Below the pieces are notes generated by a model, which was not told the DNA's origin, did no database searches, and was given only the letters and a program-made list of their open reading frames with translations. Position numbers and translations under genes: made by a program. Of a DNA stretch of 9,588 nt, positions 1-8,434 are shown piece after piece. Position 1 is the first letter of the stretch. The number at the start of each line of letters is the position of its first letter. Source of the stretch: Gammaproteobacteria bacterium (GTDB lineage: Bacteria; Pseudomonadota; Gammaproteobacteria; SZUA-229); assembly GCA_023136715.1 (NCBI GenBank), contig JAGLQT010000007.1, forward strand, positions 1-9,588. Direction: 5' to 3'.

Positions 1-548
1 TGATTACTGAAATTGCGGATCAAACGAATATTCTTGCGTTGAATGCAGCGATTCAGGCGTCAACAGCGGGTGATGCTGGTCGTGGTTTTGCGGTGGTAGC
101 GGATGAGGTGCAACGACTGGCTGAACGCGCAGGTAATGCGACCAAGCAGATTGAGGGTCTGGTAAACACGATTCAGGCGGATACCAATGAGGCGGTTAAA
201 TCAATGGAAGTTAGTACCGCAGGTGTTGTGAATGGTGCTGAGATGGCCGAGGATGCGGGTGAGGCGCTGAAAGAGATTGAGGATGTATCGGCGCAACTCT
301 CAAAACAAATTCATGCTATTTCTGACTCGGCGAAAAAACAATTAAGTGTGGCGTCAAACGTATCTGGAACCATGAATGTTATTCAGGAGATTACACTACA
401 AACATCAGAAGGTACTGAGGAAACCTCGACTTCGTTGGATACGCTAAACGTATTATCAAGCGAATTGCGACGTTCGGTGTCCGGCTTCAAGTTACCCTCA
501 GTTGATGATGGCAATGTTGAAACAGTTGTGCTTGAGCACCAGGCCTAG
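1..548 (+). CDS. pilJ: PilJ-like methyl-accepting chemotaxis protein, C-terminal part (5' end outside window)
   Basis: Inner-membrane chemoreceptor whose cytoplasmic coiled-coil hairpin binds CheW-type adaptors and a CheA-type kinase. Only the last 181 residues are visible; the reading frame enters from the left edge at base 3 with no start codon needed, and ends in TAG at 546-548. The visible part begins in the signalling tip: ADQTNILALNAAIQAS, then AGDAGRGFAVVADEV and QRLAERAG, the most conserved block of MCPs. The tip is followed by a long helical stretch rich in Ala, Glu, Ser and Thr, typical of the returning arm, and a short tail after GFKLP. The wording of the tip and of the following IQADTNEAV segment resembles PilJ of the type IV pilus (Chp) system more than classical Tar/Tsr receptors. 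The chpA-type kinase gene 61 bp downstream supports this. The ligand-binding, transmembrane and HAMP parts would lie upstream and cannot be judged. The MCP call is very secure; the PilJ assignment is inferred from similarity and context. Confidence 0.9.
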   Translation, partial: ITEIADQTNILALNAAIQASTAGDAGRGFAVVADEVQRLAERAGNATKQIEGLVNTIQADTNEAVKSMEVSTAGVVNGAEMAEDAGEALKEIEDVSAQLSKQIHAISDSAKKQLSVASNVSGTMNVIQEITLQTSEGTEETSTSLDTLNVLSSELRRSVSGFKLPSVDDGNVETVVLEHQA

Positions 549-609
549 AAATAATTGCGCTGTTACTTGATAGTGCAAATGCTGATGAGCGTAGGATGTT
601 GATCTAATA

Positions 610-3600
610 ATGAAACCGGAAGGTACTGTACAATATAACTCCCTGAGCTGGGTGAAGAAACAGCTGGATGCTGTTTTGCATGATGCTCAGATGTCTCTGT
701 CTGAATATATTGAAGATAGTGAGAACACCTCGGCACTAGAGCAGTGTATCGAACATTTGCGTTTGGTTTACGGAACGTTGCAAATGGTTGAAGTTTATGG
801 CGCTGCAATGTTGGCTGAAGAAATGGAACTGACAGCAAAAGCACAACTTGATGGCCTGATTGAAAAACCTGAAGACGCTTACGATGTTTTGATGAGAGCA
901 ATGCTACAGCTGCCTGATTACCTTGAGGGGCTGCAGGCAGGTAATCAGGATGCACCAATTACTTTAATGCCGCTTATGAATGATATGCGTGCGGCACGAA
1001 AAGAAAAATTATTATCTGAAAGCGTTCTTTTCCTACCCGATGTTAATGCCGTTGATATTGAAGAGCTTAGTCTGGACCTTGCCGCTATTGAGCCCGGCGG
1101 ACTTGCAGATGAAGCCAGGCGTTTACGTACGCACTATCAATTAGGCTTAGTCGACTTATTGCGAAATAATAAGCAGAGTGCTGGCTTAAAGCGCATGATG
1201 GCTGTGATTGAATCACTACAAAAAGTAACCGTTGATGCTGCTGTAAAACGTTTCTGGATGGTTATTTCTTCATTGTTGGAAGTGATTTCTGATGAGGAAG
1301 CGCTAGAAGGTAATATTGCTGTAAAAGGATTGCTTGGTGGTATAGATCGACAAATAAAATTATTGATTGATATTGGTGAAGAGGAATTTACCAATCAATT
1401 TTCTCAAGAAATTCTTAAAAATATTCTTTATTACGTAGGCACCAGTCAAGCCACCGGTCCTCGCGCCAGTAAGGTTAAGCAAGCCTATAAGTTGGATGAG
1501 CTGTTAATTGATGATTCGTCGATAACAGATTTAAGTGCCAGCATGGGTGGTGTTAATGCTGAATTGTTTGATACTGTTTCGCAAGGTATTAGAGAAGATT
1601 TGACTACGGTTAAAGATACGCTCGAAATCTTTATGCAAAGCAGTGATAAAGATGTTGAGCAGTTATCTTCTGTTGTAGGTCAAATAGAAAAAATTGGCGA
1701 TACCTATGGCATGTTAGGCTTTGGTGCGATAAGGCAAAAAGTACTAGATCAACGTGATGAAGTAGAAAAAATTATTAGTGGTGAATTTGAGGCAACAGAA
1801 GAGCGTGTCATGGAAATGGCTGGCGCGCTTCTGGAAGCTGAGTCACAACTTGATGACTATATAGCAGGTAGATCTGGTCTTGCTGATAACGATGATGAAG
1901 AAGAGCGTATTGTCCCTGCTTCTGAATATCGCAAGGTGTTGGCCACAGTTGTTGAAGAAGCCCAGAAAAACTTTATTGAGGCCAAGGAGGCGATTCTTGT
2001 TTATGCGGCAGGTGGCAGTGAAGGTGCTAGTCACCTTGAGACTGTTGTGCAACGACTTGAGGAGGTGCGTGGTGCCTGCATGATGTTGTCTGCGGGTCGT
2101 GTTGCGCAAATGATTGCAGGTTTGAAGGAATATGTGTATGTCGCTCTACAGGTGCATAATCGTCAACCTGAGATAGATGAGCAAGATACACTTGCTGATG
2201 CTGTGACATCAATTGAATATTATTTTGAAGCGCTGTCAGAAGGGCGCCCAGGTGTTGACCAGGGGTTGCAGACAGGTGAACAAGCGCTGACTGATTTGAA
2301 TGAGATTGTAAAACAATACGCAGATACTGAGTTACCTGCTGCTGATGAATCTGCTATAGCCAGTGACGCTGATGAAATTATTGAGTCGCTGGAGATTGCA
2401 GAAGACAGTGCAGATTATGAGCAAGTTCATGAGGTGGAGATATCTGTTGCGCTAAGTAGCTCAGCAGAAGCGCTAACAGAAAGTATTAATGTTGTAGATA
2501 TGGTAGTTCCAGATCAGTACGAAGAATATGAGGTTCTGGCTGATGATGCTGATGAAGAGATCGTTGAAATTTTTATTGAAGAGGCGGTAGAAGTTCTGAG
2601 CTCATTGCATGAGTACGTGCCGAAATGGAAAGAAAATGCTAATGATGAAGAAGCAATAACAGTTGTACGTAGGAACTTCCACACCCTTAAAGGCAGTGGT
2701 CGATTGATTGGTGCTGCGCTGATTGGTGAATTTTCATGGAAGATTGAGAGTCTTCTCAATCGGCTTATTGAAAATAAAATTGAAGTCACAGATGAGCTGT
2801 TGTCCCTTATGGATGAAGTGCTGGCTGTTCTGCCACAATTAATCGAGCAGTTGAGAGGTAATCGCGAGCCAATTCCAAATATTTATCAGCTAATGGTTGT
2901 TGCCGATACTCTTGCAGAGGGTCGTGCGCTTGATTCTATTGTGACTGAAGGCGCAGTTGAAGCAGAAGAAATATCTCTGGAACCAGAAGTTGAAGTGGAT
3001 TTGGGTGAGGATGAGGTGCTTGAAGTTAGTGGTGACCTTTCCGATGAAGAAGAGATGCTTCTGGATGCACTAAATGGCATTGATGAGGAAGAAGAAATAA
3101 CTCTCGAAGTGACTGGTGATGAGTTATTACTTGAGGATGTAAGTGAATTTTCTGATGAAGCTGATGGTGATGATTCGATTGAGATAATGGCTGGCGAAGA
3201 TCTTGAAATTTCGCTGGATGAGTCGTTGCTAGATGAAAATGACTTTGTTATAGAAATAGATGAGTCGAGTGACCTGGAAGAAGTTGAAGAAGTTTCCGGA
3301 TTGGATATGGATCCGATGTTGTTCCAGATTTATTACGATGAAAGTAACGGACATTTACAAATCGTAAAAGATCAAATTGCCAAACACGAATCAGGTGTTC
3401 AGATACTGGAAGCGAACAATGATTTAATTAGAGCGTTACATACTTTATTTGGTAGTGCGCGAACTGCAGAAATAGAAGCGATTGCCGAAATAGCTGGTTC
3501 AATAGAAAAATATGTAGTGGCTAGGGAGGACGCTGAAGATTCATTAATTCCAGATGATGTAGTTGGGCTTATTGTTGAGGTGGTGCATAATATTGAGGAG

Positions 3601-6288
3601 ATGCTTGGAGTATTGAAAGCAGGCAAGATGCCAGAGTCTAATAAGACTTTGTTGGATGCAATAAATAAAGCTGTTCAGGATGAGTTGCAGCGTCAATTGC
3701 AGGATTCTTTGTCTTTAAATGAAAAGCCTGCGAAAGCAATGACGGATGTAAGTCGAAATGCAGAAGAGTTACAGCCAGAACAAGAAACATCGATAGAACA
3801 AGCTGCCGATAAAGAAGAAGCATTGTATACCTATGGTGATGTTGATGATGATCTAATTGATATCTTTCTGGAAGAAGCAGAAGAATTGCTGGAAGACTGT
3901 GAAAGTACGCTGACTAAACTTCATGAGAATGAAGATGATTCTGTAAGTATTAACGAATTGCAGCGCCACATGCATACCTTGAAAGGTGGTGCGCGCATGG
4001 CTGCCTTAGTACCAGTGGGCGATCTTACACATGAGCTTGAGTCATTGGTTATAACTCTAGCGGAAAATAAAATCGAGGCAAGTAAGGCGTTTTTTGATGT
4101 TTTACATGAGTCGCTTGATACGCTAAATAATATGCTTGAAATGGTTAAACAGCGACAGGCGATTAAATCATCAAACGATCTTATAAATAGAGTTAAAGCA
4201 ATTATGCGCGGTGAAGCTATTGAGCAGCGTACGGTTGAACGTTTTGATTTGGATGTTGATGATCTTCATGGTGGTGATACTGAAGATTTGCTAGCTGATG
4301 ATGTAGTCAGCCATGAGATTCTGGAAGAAGAACCTGAGGAAGTGCTTGAGACGGACAGCATTGAGGTTGGTGAAGCTGTTGAGGCGCCACACCGTAGACA
4401 ATCTGATCTTGAAAAAGATAAGCCTCATTGGGGTGAGCGTGCCACCGATGTTAATTTTAAAGATTCTCAGGAACAGGTTCGTGTTCGTGCAGACTTGCTT
4501 AATAATCTGGTGAATTATGCGGGTGAAGTAAATATTCATCATGCGCGTATGGGTAAGCAGATTACTGATATGGGTTTCAACCTTAAAGAATTAGATCAAA
4601 CAGTAGTCAGGCTGAAAGAGCAACTACGTAAACTTGAAATTGAAACAGAGATCCAGATTCGTTCGAGTTATGAAAAAGAAGCGGACGATTATGATGAAAA
4701 CTTTGATCCGCTGGAAATGGATCGTTATTCGACTTTGCAGCAACTGGCGCGAAGCTTATCTGAGACCGCGAGTGACGTAGACAGTATTAAAGATATTCTT
4801 TCTGAAATTGCCGGTGATTCCGAAACTCTATTACTGCAGGAATCAAGGATTAGTACTGATTTGCAGGAAGGTTTGATGCGCACACGCATGGTACGTTTTG
4901 GTGGTATGTCAACACGCCTGCGTCGTATTATTCGTCAAACTGGCAGAGAGTTGGGTAAAGAAGTTGATGTGGAAATTGTTGGTGAAGAACAGGAGGTTGA
5001 TCGTACTATTCTTGACCGTGTAGTTGCACCGCTTGAACATATGCTACGTAATGCAGTGGCGCATGGTATTGAGCTACCAAAAGATCGTTTGGCAGCGGGT
5101 AAGCCCGAGACAGGCTCCATAAAGATTACCGTAGGTCGTCAGGGTACTGACGTTATCGTTAAAGTTGAAGATGATGGTGCAGGCATTAATGTTGACGCCA
5201 TTCGTAAGAAAGCTATCAAACAAGATTTGCTCGAAGAAGATAATGAATTGACAGACCATGATGTGTTGCAGTTTATTCTCAAGAGTGGTTTCAGTACGGC
5301 CGAGGAAGTTACACAGGTTGCAGGCCGTGGCGTCGGCATGGATGTTGTGGATAGTGGAATTAAACAACTTGGTGGTGTGCTTGAAATCGATACCGAGCAT
5401 GGCAAGGGCACCAGCTTCCGCGTCAGGCTACCACTAACATTAGCGATTAATCAGGCACTGTTAGTTGATACGGGTGAAGATATTTATGCGGTACCACTGG
5501 CGAGTATTGAAGGCGTGGTTCGAATTACTGGTACCGAGCTTCAAGGTTTTTATGACAGCGGTGATTTAGAATACGAATTTAATGGTATTAATTATGAGCT
5601 CAAGCATCTGGGCTCTATGCTTACTGGTCAGCAGGTAAACTACGCCGATCAGGGTCAACTGTTCCCTGTGTTATTGGTGCACGTGGGCGATCAGCATTTT
5701 GCATTGCATGTTGATGATCTACTAGGGCGACGTGAGATTGTGATTAAACCAGTAGGTGCGCAGATTAGTACAGTTCGTGGCATTGCCGGTGCGACAATTT
5801 TAGCTGATGGTCGTGTAGTACTTATTTTGGAAATGTCATCATTGGTTGTTGGCGAGAGTTTGTTTAAACAGGTCGTTTCAGAAGTAGAAGTAGAAGAGGT
5901 AGTAGTTGCTGCTGAAACTGAGCCAACCATAATGGTGGTAGATGACTCGATTACCATTCGTAAAGTTACAGCTAGAATTCTTGAGCGCCATGGTATGAAA
6001 GTGATATTGGCTACAGATGGTGTTGATGCAACTAATAAATTGCAGGAACAGGTGCCTGATTTAATGTTGCTGGATATTGAAATGCCAAGAATGGATGGTT
6101 TTGAATTGGCAACCTATATGCGAAATGAAGACAAATTAAAAGACGTACCGATTATTATGATTACGTCACGTACCGGCAGCAAGCATAAGGAACGAGCGAA
6201 GAGTATTGGTGTGGAGCAATATCTTGGTAAACCTTATCAGGAAGAAGAACTGATGAAAAATATTAATGCATTGTTAGATCTGGCTTAA
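610..6288 (+). CDS. chpA: ChpA/PilL-type hybrid chemotaxis histidine kinase with several Hpt domains and a CheY-like receiver
   Basis: Cytoplasmic CheA-type kinase of the type IV pilus chemosensory system. Order of parts in 1892 residues: helical N-terminal region about 10-560, resembling ChpA/FimL N-termini, with three Hpt-like bundles lacking the histidine (Tyr54, Glu360, Val486 by my alignment); Hpt with HTLKGSGR at His691; acidic linker about 778-899; second Hpt with HTLFGSAR at His944; third Hpt with HTLKGGAR at His1122; CheA dimerisation region from about 1290 (LLNNLVNYAGE); ATPase domain with N-box HMLRNAVAHG (1477-1486), G1 EDDGAGI (1520-1526), FSTAEEVT (1561-1568) and G2 GRGVGMD (1572-1578); CheW-like domain about 1600-1745; receiver 1772-1892 with Asp1778/Asp1779, phosphoacceptor Asp1822, Thr1852 and Lys1874. 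All kinase and receiver residues look intact. The ATG at 610 is fixed by an in-frame TAG at 592-594; the ribosome site (AGGAT, 593-597) is weak. P. aeruginosa ChpA is larger (about 2470 aa, six Hpt plus Ser and Thr variants). Confidence 0.95.
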   Translation: MKPEGTVQYNSLSWVKKQLDAVLHDAQMSLSEYIEDSENTSALEQCIEHLRLVYGTLQMVEVYGAAMLAEEMELTAKAQLDGLIEKPEDAYDVLMRAMLQLPDYLEGLQAGNQDAPITLMPLMNDMRAARKEKLLSESVLFLPDVNAVDIEELSLDLAAIEPGGLADEARRLRTHYQLGLVDLLRNNKQSAGLKRMMAVIESLQKVTVDAAVKRFWMVISSLLEVISDEEALEGNIAVKGLLGGIDRQIKLLIDIGEEEFTNQFSQEILKNILYYVGTSQATGPRASKVKQAYKLDELLIDDSSITDLSASMGGVNAELFDTVSQGIREDLTTVKDTLEIFMQSSDKDVEQLSSVVGQIEKIGDTYGMLGFGAIRQKVLDQRDEVEKIISGEFEATEERVMEMAGALLEAESQLDDYIAGRSGLADNDDEEERIVPASEYRKVLATVVEEAQKNFIEAKEAILVYAAGGSEGASHLETVVQRLEEVRGACMMLSAGRVAQMIAGLKEYVYVALQVHNRQPEIDEQDTLADAVTSIEYYFEALSEGRPGVDQGLQTGEQALTDLNEIVKQYADTELPAADESAIASDADEIIESLEIAEDSADYEQVHEVEISVALSSSAEALTESINVVDMVVPDQYEEYEVLADDADEEIVEIFIEEAVEVLSSLHEYVPKWKENANDEEAITVVRRNFHTLKGSGRLIGAALIGEFSWKIESLLNRLIENKIEVTDELLSLMDEVLAVLPQLIEQLRGNREPIPNIYQLMVVADTLAEGRALDSIVTEGAVEAEEISLEPEVEVDLGEDEVLEVSGDLSDEEEMLLDALNGIDEEEEITLEVTGDELLLEDVSEFSDEADGDDSIEIMAGEDLEISLDESLLDENDFVIEIDESSDLEEVEEVSGLDMDPMLFQIYYDESNGHLQIVKDQIAKHESGVQILEANNDLIRALHTLFGSARTAEIEAIAEIAGSIEKYVVAREDAEDSLIPDDVVGLIVEVVHNIEEMLGVLKAGKMPESNKTLLDAINKAVQDELQRQLQDSLSLNEKPAKAMTDVSRNAEELQPEQETSIEQAADKEEALYTYGDVDDDLIDIFLEEAEELLEDCESTLTKLHENEDDSVSINELQRHMHTLKGGARMAALVPVGDLTHELESLVITLAENKIEASKAFFDVLHESLDTLNNMLEMVKQRQAIKSSNDLINRVKAIMRGEAIEQRTVERFDLDVDDLHGGDTEDLLADDVVSHEILEEEPEEVLETDSIEVGEAVEAPHRRQSDLEKDKPHWGERATDVNFKDSQEQVRVRADLLNNLVNYAGEVNIHHARMGKQITDMGFNLKELDQTVVRLKEQLRKLEIETEIQIRSSYEKEADDYDENFDPLEMDRYSTLQQLARSLSETASDVDSIKDILSEIAGDSETLLLQESRISTDLQEGLMRTRMVRFGGMSTRLRRIIRQTGRELGKEVDVEIVGEEQEVDRTILDRVVAPLEHMLRNAVAHGIELPKDRLAAGKPETGSIKITVGRQGTDVIVKVEDDGAGINVDAIRKKAIKQDLLEEDNELTDHDVLQFILKSGFSTAEEVTQVAGRGVGMDVVDSGIKQLGGVLEIDTEHGKGTSFRVRLPLTLAINQALLVDTGEDIYAVPLASIEGVVRITGTELQGFYDSGDLEYEFNGINYELKHLGSMLTGQQVNYADQGQLFPVLLVHVGDQHFALHVDDLLGRREIVIKPVGAQISTVRGIAGATILADGRVVLILEMSSLVVGESLFKQVVSEVEVEEVVVAAETEPTIMVVDDSITIRKVTARILERHGMKVILATDGVDATNKLQEQVPDLMLLDIEMPRMDGFELATYMRNEDKLKDVPIIMITSRTGSKHKERAKSIGVEQYLGKPYQEEELMKNINALLDLA

Positions 6289-6292
6289 AAAG

Positions 6293-6769
6293 ATGGCGCA
6301 TAACATACAAGTTATAAAATGCATGATTCTGACATTGCGCAGTGAAAATGTTCTTGTGCCTAGTGCCTCAGTCGCTGAGATGGTGTCTGCACAGGGTGCT
6401 ATGGTTGTTAATAATATGCCAGATTGGTATGTCGCAAAAATGAGATGGCATGGTGTTGATGTTCCATTGGTATCGTTTGAAGCTGCGGCAGGTGAAAAAA
6501 TTAAAGCGGTCAATCAAAATACGCAGATTGCTATGATTTATACAGCCAGTGATGATGAATCGAGATACCCGTATATTGGTTTGGTCGTATCAGGTGTGCC
6601 ACATGTGACGCAGTTTAGTCGCGATCAGATTGTTACCGATCCAGAGTCCTTACTAGAAACGAATAAACGACTGATGGTGTCACAAAAGATTCGCATTAAT
6701 GGTGCGGCAGTCAGTATTTTAGATATTGATGGTATCGAATCTATGATCAAGGAAGCTGAAGCCGGCTGA
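6293..6769 (+). CDS. chpC: CheW-domain adaptor protein, ChpC-like
   Basis: Small cytoplasmic adaptor (158 aa) expected to couple an MCP to the ChpA kinase. The protein is one CheW-like fold: a first beta strand CMILTLRSENVLVPSASVAEM (residues 10-30, where the family reads ligand-facing strands), then the DWYVAKMRWHGVDVPLVSFE segment (44-63), matching the W-x-x-x-x-R/W-x-G-x-x-x-P-L-x-x pattern of CheW proteins, and a C-terminal IRINGAAVSILDID strand pair (133-146). It starts four bases after the chpA stop, with no clear Shine-Dalgarno, so translation is probably coupled to chpA. It is the second CheW-type unit here, since ChpA has its own CheW domain. PilI, the other CheW of this system, normally sits upstream of pilJ, so position after chpA favours ChpC. 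The fold is secure; the ChpC rather than PilI label rests on position. Confidence 0.85.
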   Translation: MAHNIQVIKCMILTLRSENVLVPSASVAEMVSAQGAMVVNNMPDWYVAKMRWHGVDVPLVSFEAAAGEKIKAVNQNTQIAMIYTASDDESRYPYIGLVVSGVPHVTQFSRDQIVTDPESLLETNKRLMVSQKIRINGAAVSILDIDGIESMIKEAEAG

Positions 6770-6788
6770 TAGTTGACGCCTTGTTTTT
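6748..6788 (+). terminator. Possible weak terminator of the chp operon
   Basis: CAAGG (6748-6752, inside the last chpC codons) can pair with CCTTG (6779-6783), which is followed directly by five T (6784-6788). The 26 bases between pair poorly (GGC 6764-6766 with GCC 6778-6780 is an alternative), so the stem is weak. Its place at the end of the plus-strand operon and before a convergent gene is what makes it worth listing. Confidence 0.2.
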
Positions 6789-6798
6789 CGTTTAGGTC

Positions 6799-7524
6799 TT
6801 AGCCTAAATCACCCCATAAAGTTTGAGCGATCGCAATGCAAGCAGGTCCCGCTGTTTCGGTACGAAGTATTCTTGGTCCCAAGGATATTGAAATAAAATC
6901 ATTATCAGTCGCAAGCTGAATTTCTTCCTCTGTAAAACCACCCTCTGGTCCAATTAATATACAGATGTTGTTTTTTGGTGTTGGCATGCTGTTTACGGTT
7001 TTATTTCCCCCGGGTGCTAATATAACTTTTTGATCTGAGAGGGTGTTTTGTACAACTTGTACAAAATCAATGGCAGGTTTGATTTCAGGTATAAAGCATC
7101 GTCCTGATTGCTCACAGGCACTAATGGTGATTTGTTGCCAATGATTTAATTTTTTTTCAGCTCGTTCGCCTTTTAGGCTGGTGCCTGTTTTTTGGCAGAT
7201 GACAGGAACGATTGTGTGCACGCCTAATTCAGTTGATTTTTGTATGCAGGTATCCATTCTGTCGCCACGAGAAATGCCCTGTAATAGAGTGATGTTTAAA
7301 GGTGATTCATTATCAATTCTGGTTTTAGATTTTATGTGAACCAGGCAGTGCTTGGTGTTTTCTTCCAGAATTTCAGACAGGTATTCATAACCATCACCAT
7401 TAAAAAACATGACCTCTGTGCCTTTTTTTGCCCGTAGTACACGAATTAAATGGTGTGATGACTTTTTATCAAGAGCAATTTTTTGTTCTAAGTTAAGTGT
7501 CGAAGAATGATAGAGTCGAATCAT
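6799..7524 (-). CDS. rsmE: 16S rRNA (uracil-1498-N3)-methyltransferase RsmE
   Basis: Methylates N3 of U1498 in 16S rRNA, in the decoding region of the 30S subunit, using S-adenosylmethionine; a SPOUT-class enzyme with a C-terminal trefoil knot. At 241 aa it is close to the E. coli protein (243 aa). An N-terminal PUA-like RNA-binding part (about 1-70, starting MIRLYH with HHLIRVLR at 24-31) is followed by the family signatures GISRGDRMD (83-91), IQKSTELGV (94-102), ACEQSGR (136-142), and the knot motifs LIGPEGGFTEEE (190-201) and LGPRILRTETA (215-225) that bind the methyl donor. The start is supported by an AGAGG ribosome site (complement of 7534-7538), nine bases upstream of ATG. It is last in a minus-strand group, 34 bp after metF, and its stop lies 29 bp from the convergent chpC-like gene. 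All motifs are present; nothing looks broken. Confidence 0.96.
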   Translation of the reverse strand: MIRLYHSSTLNLEQKIALDKKSSHHLIRVLRAKKGTEVMFFNGDGYEYLSEILEENTKHCLVHIKSKTRIDNESPLNITLLQGISRGDRMDTCIQKSTELGVHTIVPVICQKTGTSLKGERAEKKLNHWQQITISACEQSGRCFIPEIKPAIDFVQVVQNTLSDQKVILAPGGNKTVNSMPTPKNNICILIGPEGGFTEEEIQLATDNDFISISLGPRILRTETAGPACIAIAQTLWGDLG

Positions 7525-7558
7525 GCTTGTGTGCCTCTATCCATGCGCGGGAATAAAG

Positions 7559-8407
7559 TTATTTGATTTTATTCCAGATATTCAGAATGGCATCAGATTG
7601 ATTTAGTGTATAAAAATGCAGTCCAGGTGCGCCTGCCTGTAATAATTGCTCGCATAAGTGAGCAACAACATTAGTGCCAAATTCACGCAAACTATCAAGA
7701 TCATCTTCATAGGCAGCGAGTTGTTTTCTAATCCATCTTGGGATTTCAGCGCCGCAACCATCTGAAAAACGTACCAGATTGGCATAATTAGTAATTGGCA
7801 TAATGCCGGGGACAATAGGTATGTTTAGTTGAGCCTGTTCACATTTTTCAACAAAATTAGTGTAGGCATCAATATTATAAAAATACTGTGTAATAGCTGA
7901 ATTAGCACCAGCACGTGCCTTGTTTAAAAAATATTTAAAATCCTCATCCGGTGAGACTGATTCAGGGTGGTACTCAGGATAGGCTGCGATTTCGATATGA
8001 AAATGATCGCCGGTTTTTTCCCTGATGAAAGCAACTAATTCATTTGCGTACGATAGTTCATTATCAGGACTACCTTGCTCAGGAATGTCGCCTCTCAATG
8101 TTACCAGTCGATTAATGCCAAGTTCGATGTATTCATCGAGTAAGTCAGCGAGTTGCTGTTTAGTTGAGCCCATGCACGAGATATGTGGTGCAATAATTTG
8201 TTGCTTGTCAGAACAAAGTTGCTTAACAGTTTCCATTGTGCGGTCACGAGTTGTGCCGCCAGCACCGAAGGTAACTGAAAAAAATGCAGGGTCAATTGTG
8301 TTATTTAATTTCTGGTGTGTAGCAATCAGTTTTTCCATTCCAGCATCAGTTCGCGGCGGAAAAAATTCACAACTAATAACTGGCTTGTTGATGTTATCAA
8401 TACTCAT
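7559..8407 (-). CDS. metF: 5,10-methylenetetrahydrofolate reductase MetF
   Basis: FAD enzyme that reduces 5,10-methylene-THF to 5-methyl-THF, the methyl donor for homocysteine remethylation to methionine. The 282 residues fit the bacterial single-domain (TIM-barrel) form; E. coli MetF has 296. Visible signatures: CEFFPPRT (13-20) with Glu14 matching the catalytic Glu28 of E. coli, FSVTFGAGG (43-51), APHISC (73-78), LRGDIP (104-109) with Asp107 matching Asp120 near the flavin, AAYPEYHPE (141-149), GANSAITQYFYN (168-179) with Gln174 at the substrate-binding position, PGIMPITN (200-207), and HFYTLN (264-269) near the end. The start is fixed by an in-frame TAG at 8414-8416, two codons upstream of this ATG; the ribosome site is poor. 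It lies between ahcY and rsmE on the same strand, which fits a methyl-cycle operon. The gap to ahcY holds a hairpin and a 14-codon ORF described in the findings. Confidence 0.97.
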   Translation of the reverse strand: MSIDNINKPVISCEFFPPRTDAGMEKLIATHQKLNNTIDPAFFSVTFGAGGTTRDRTMETVKQLCSDKQQIIAPHISCMGSTKQQLADLLDEYIELGINRLVTLRGDIPEQGSPDNELSYANELVAFIREKTGDHFHIEIAAYPEYHPESVSPDEDFKYFLNKARAGANSAITQYFYNIDAYTNFVEKCEQAQLNIPIVPGIMPITNYANLVRFSDGCGAEIPRWIRKQLAAYEDDLDSLREFGTNVVAHLCEQLLQAGAPGLHFYTLNQSDAILNIWNKIK

Positions 8408-8434
8408 GGCATTCTATTGTTTGAGTGTGTTCAG

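Noticed and set aside
555..578. TTGCGC/GTGCAA short inverted repeat in the pilJ-chpA gap
   Set aside because: Six pairs including one G-U and a 12-base loop; too weak to support a terminator or operator, and the gap fits a single operon.
567..597. Promoter-like TTGATA and TAGGAT hexamers before chpA
   Set aside because: Spacing is 19 bases and the match is poor; the second hexamer overlaps the presumed ribosome site. Chance in an AT-rich gap is likely.
563..958. 131-codon minus-strand open frame overlapping the start of chpA
   Set aside because: It lies opposite the well-supported chpA N-terminus, shows no recognisable domain and has a composition expected of an antisense shadow.
6791..6808. 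Perfect 6-bp inverted repeat TTTAGG/CCTAAA with a 6-base loop over the rsmE stop codon
   Set aside because: The stem is short and AT-rich, and neither strand has a T run after it, so it is not a convincing terminator.
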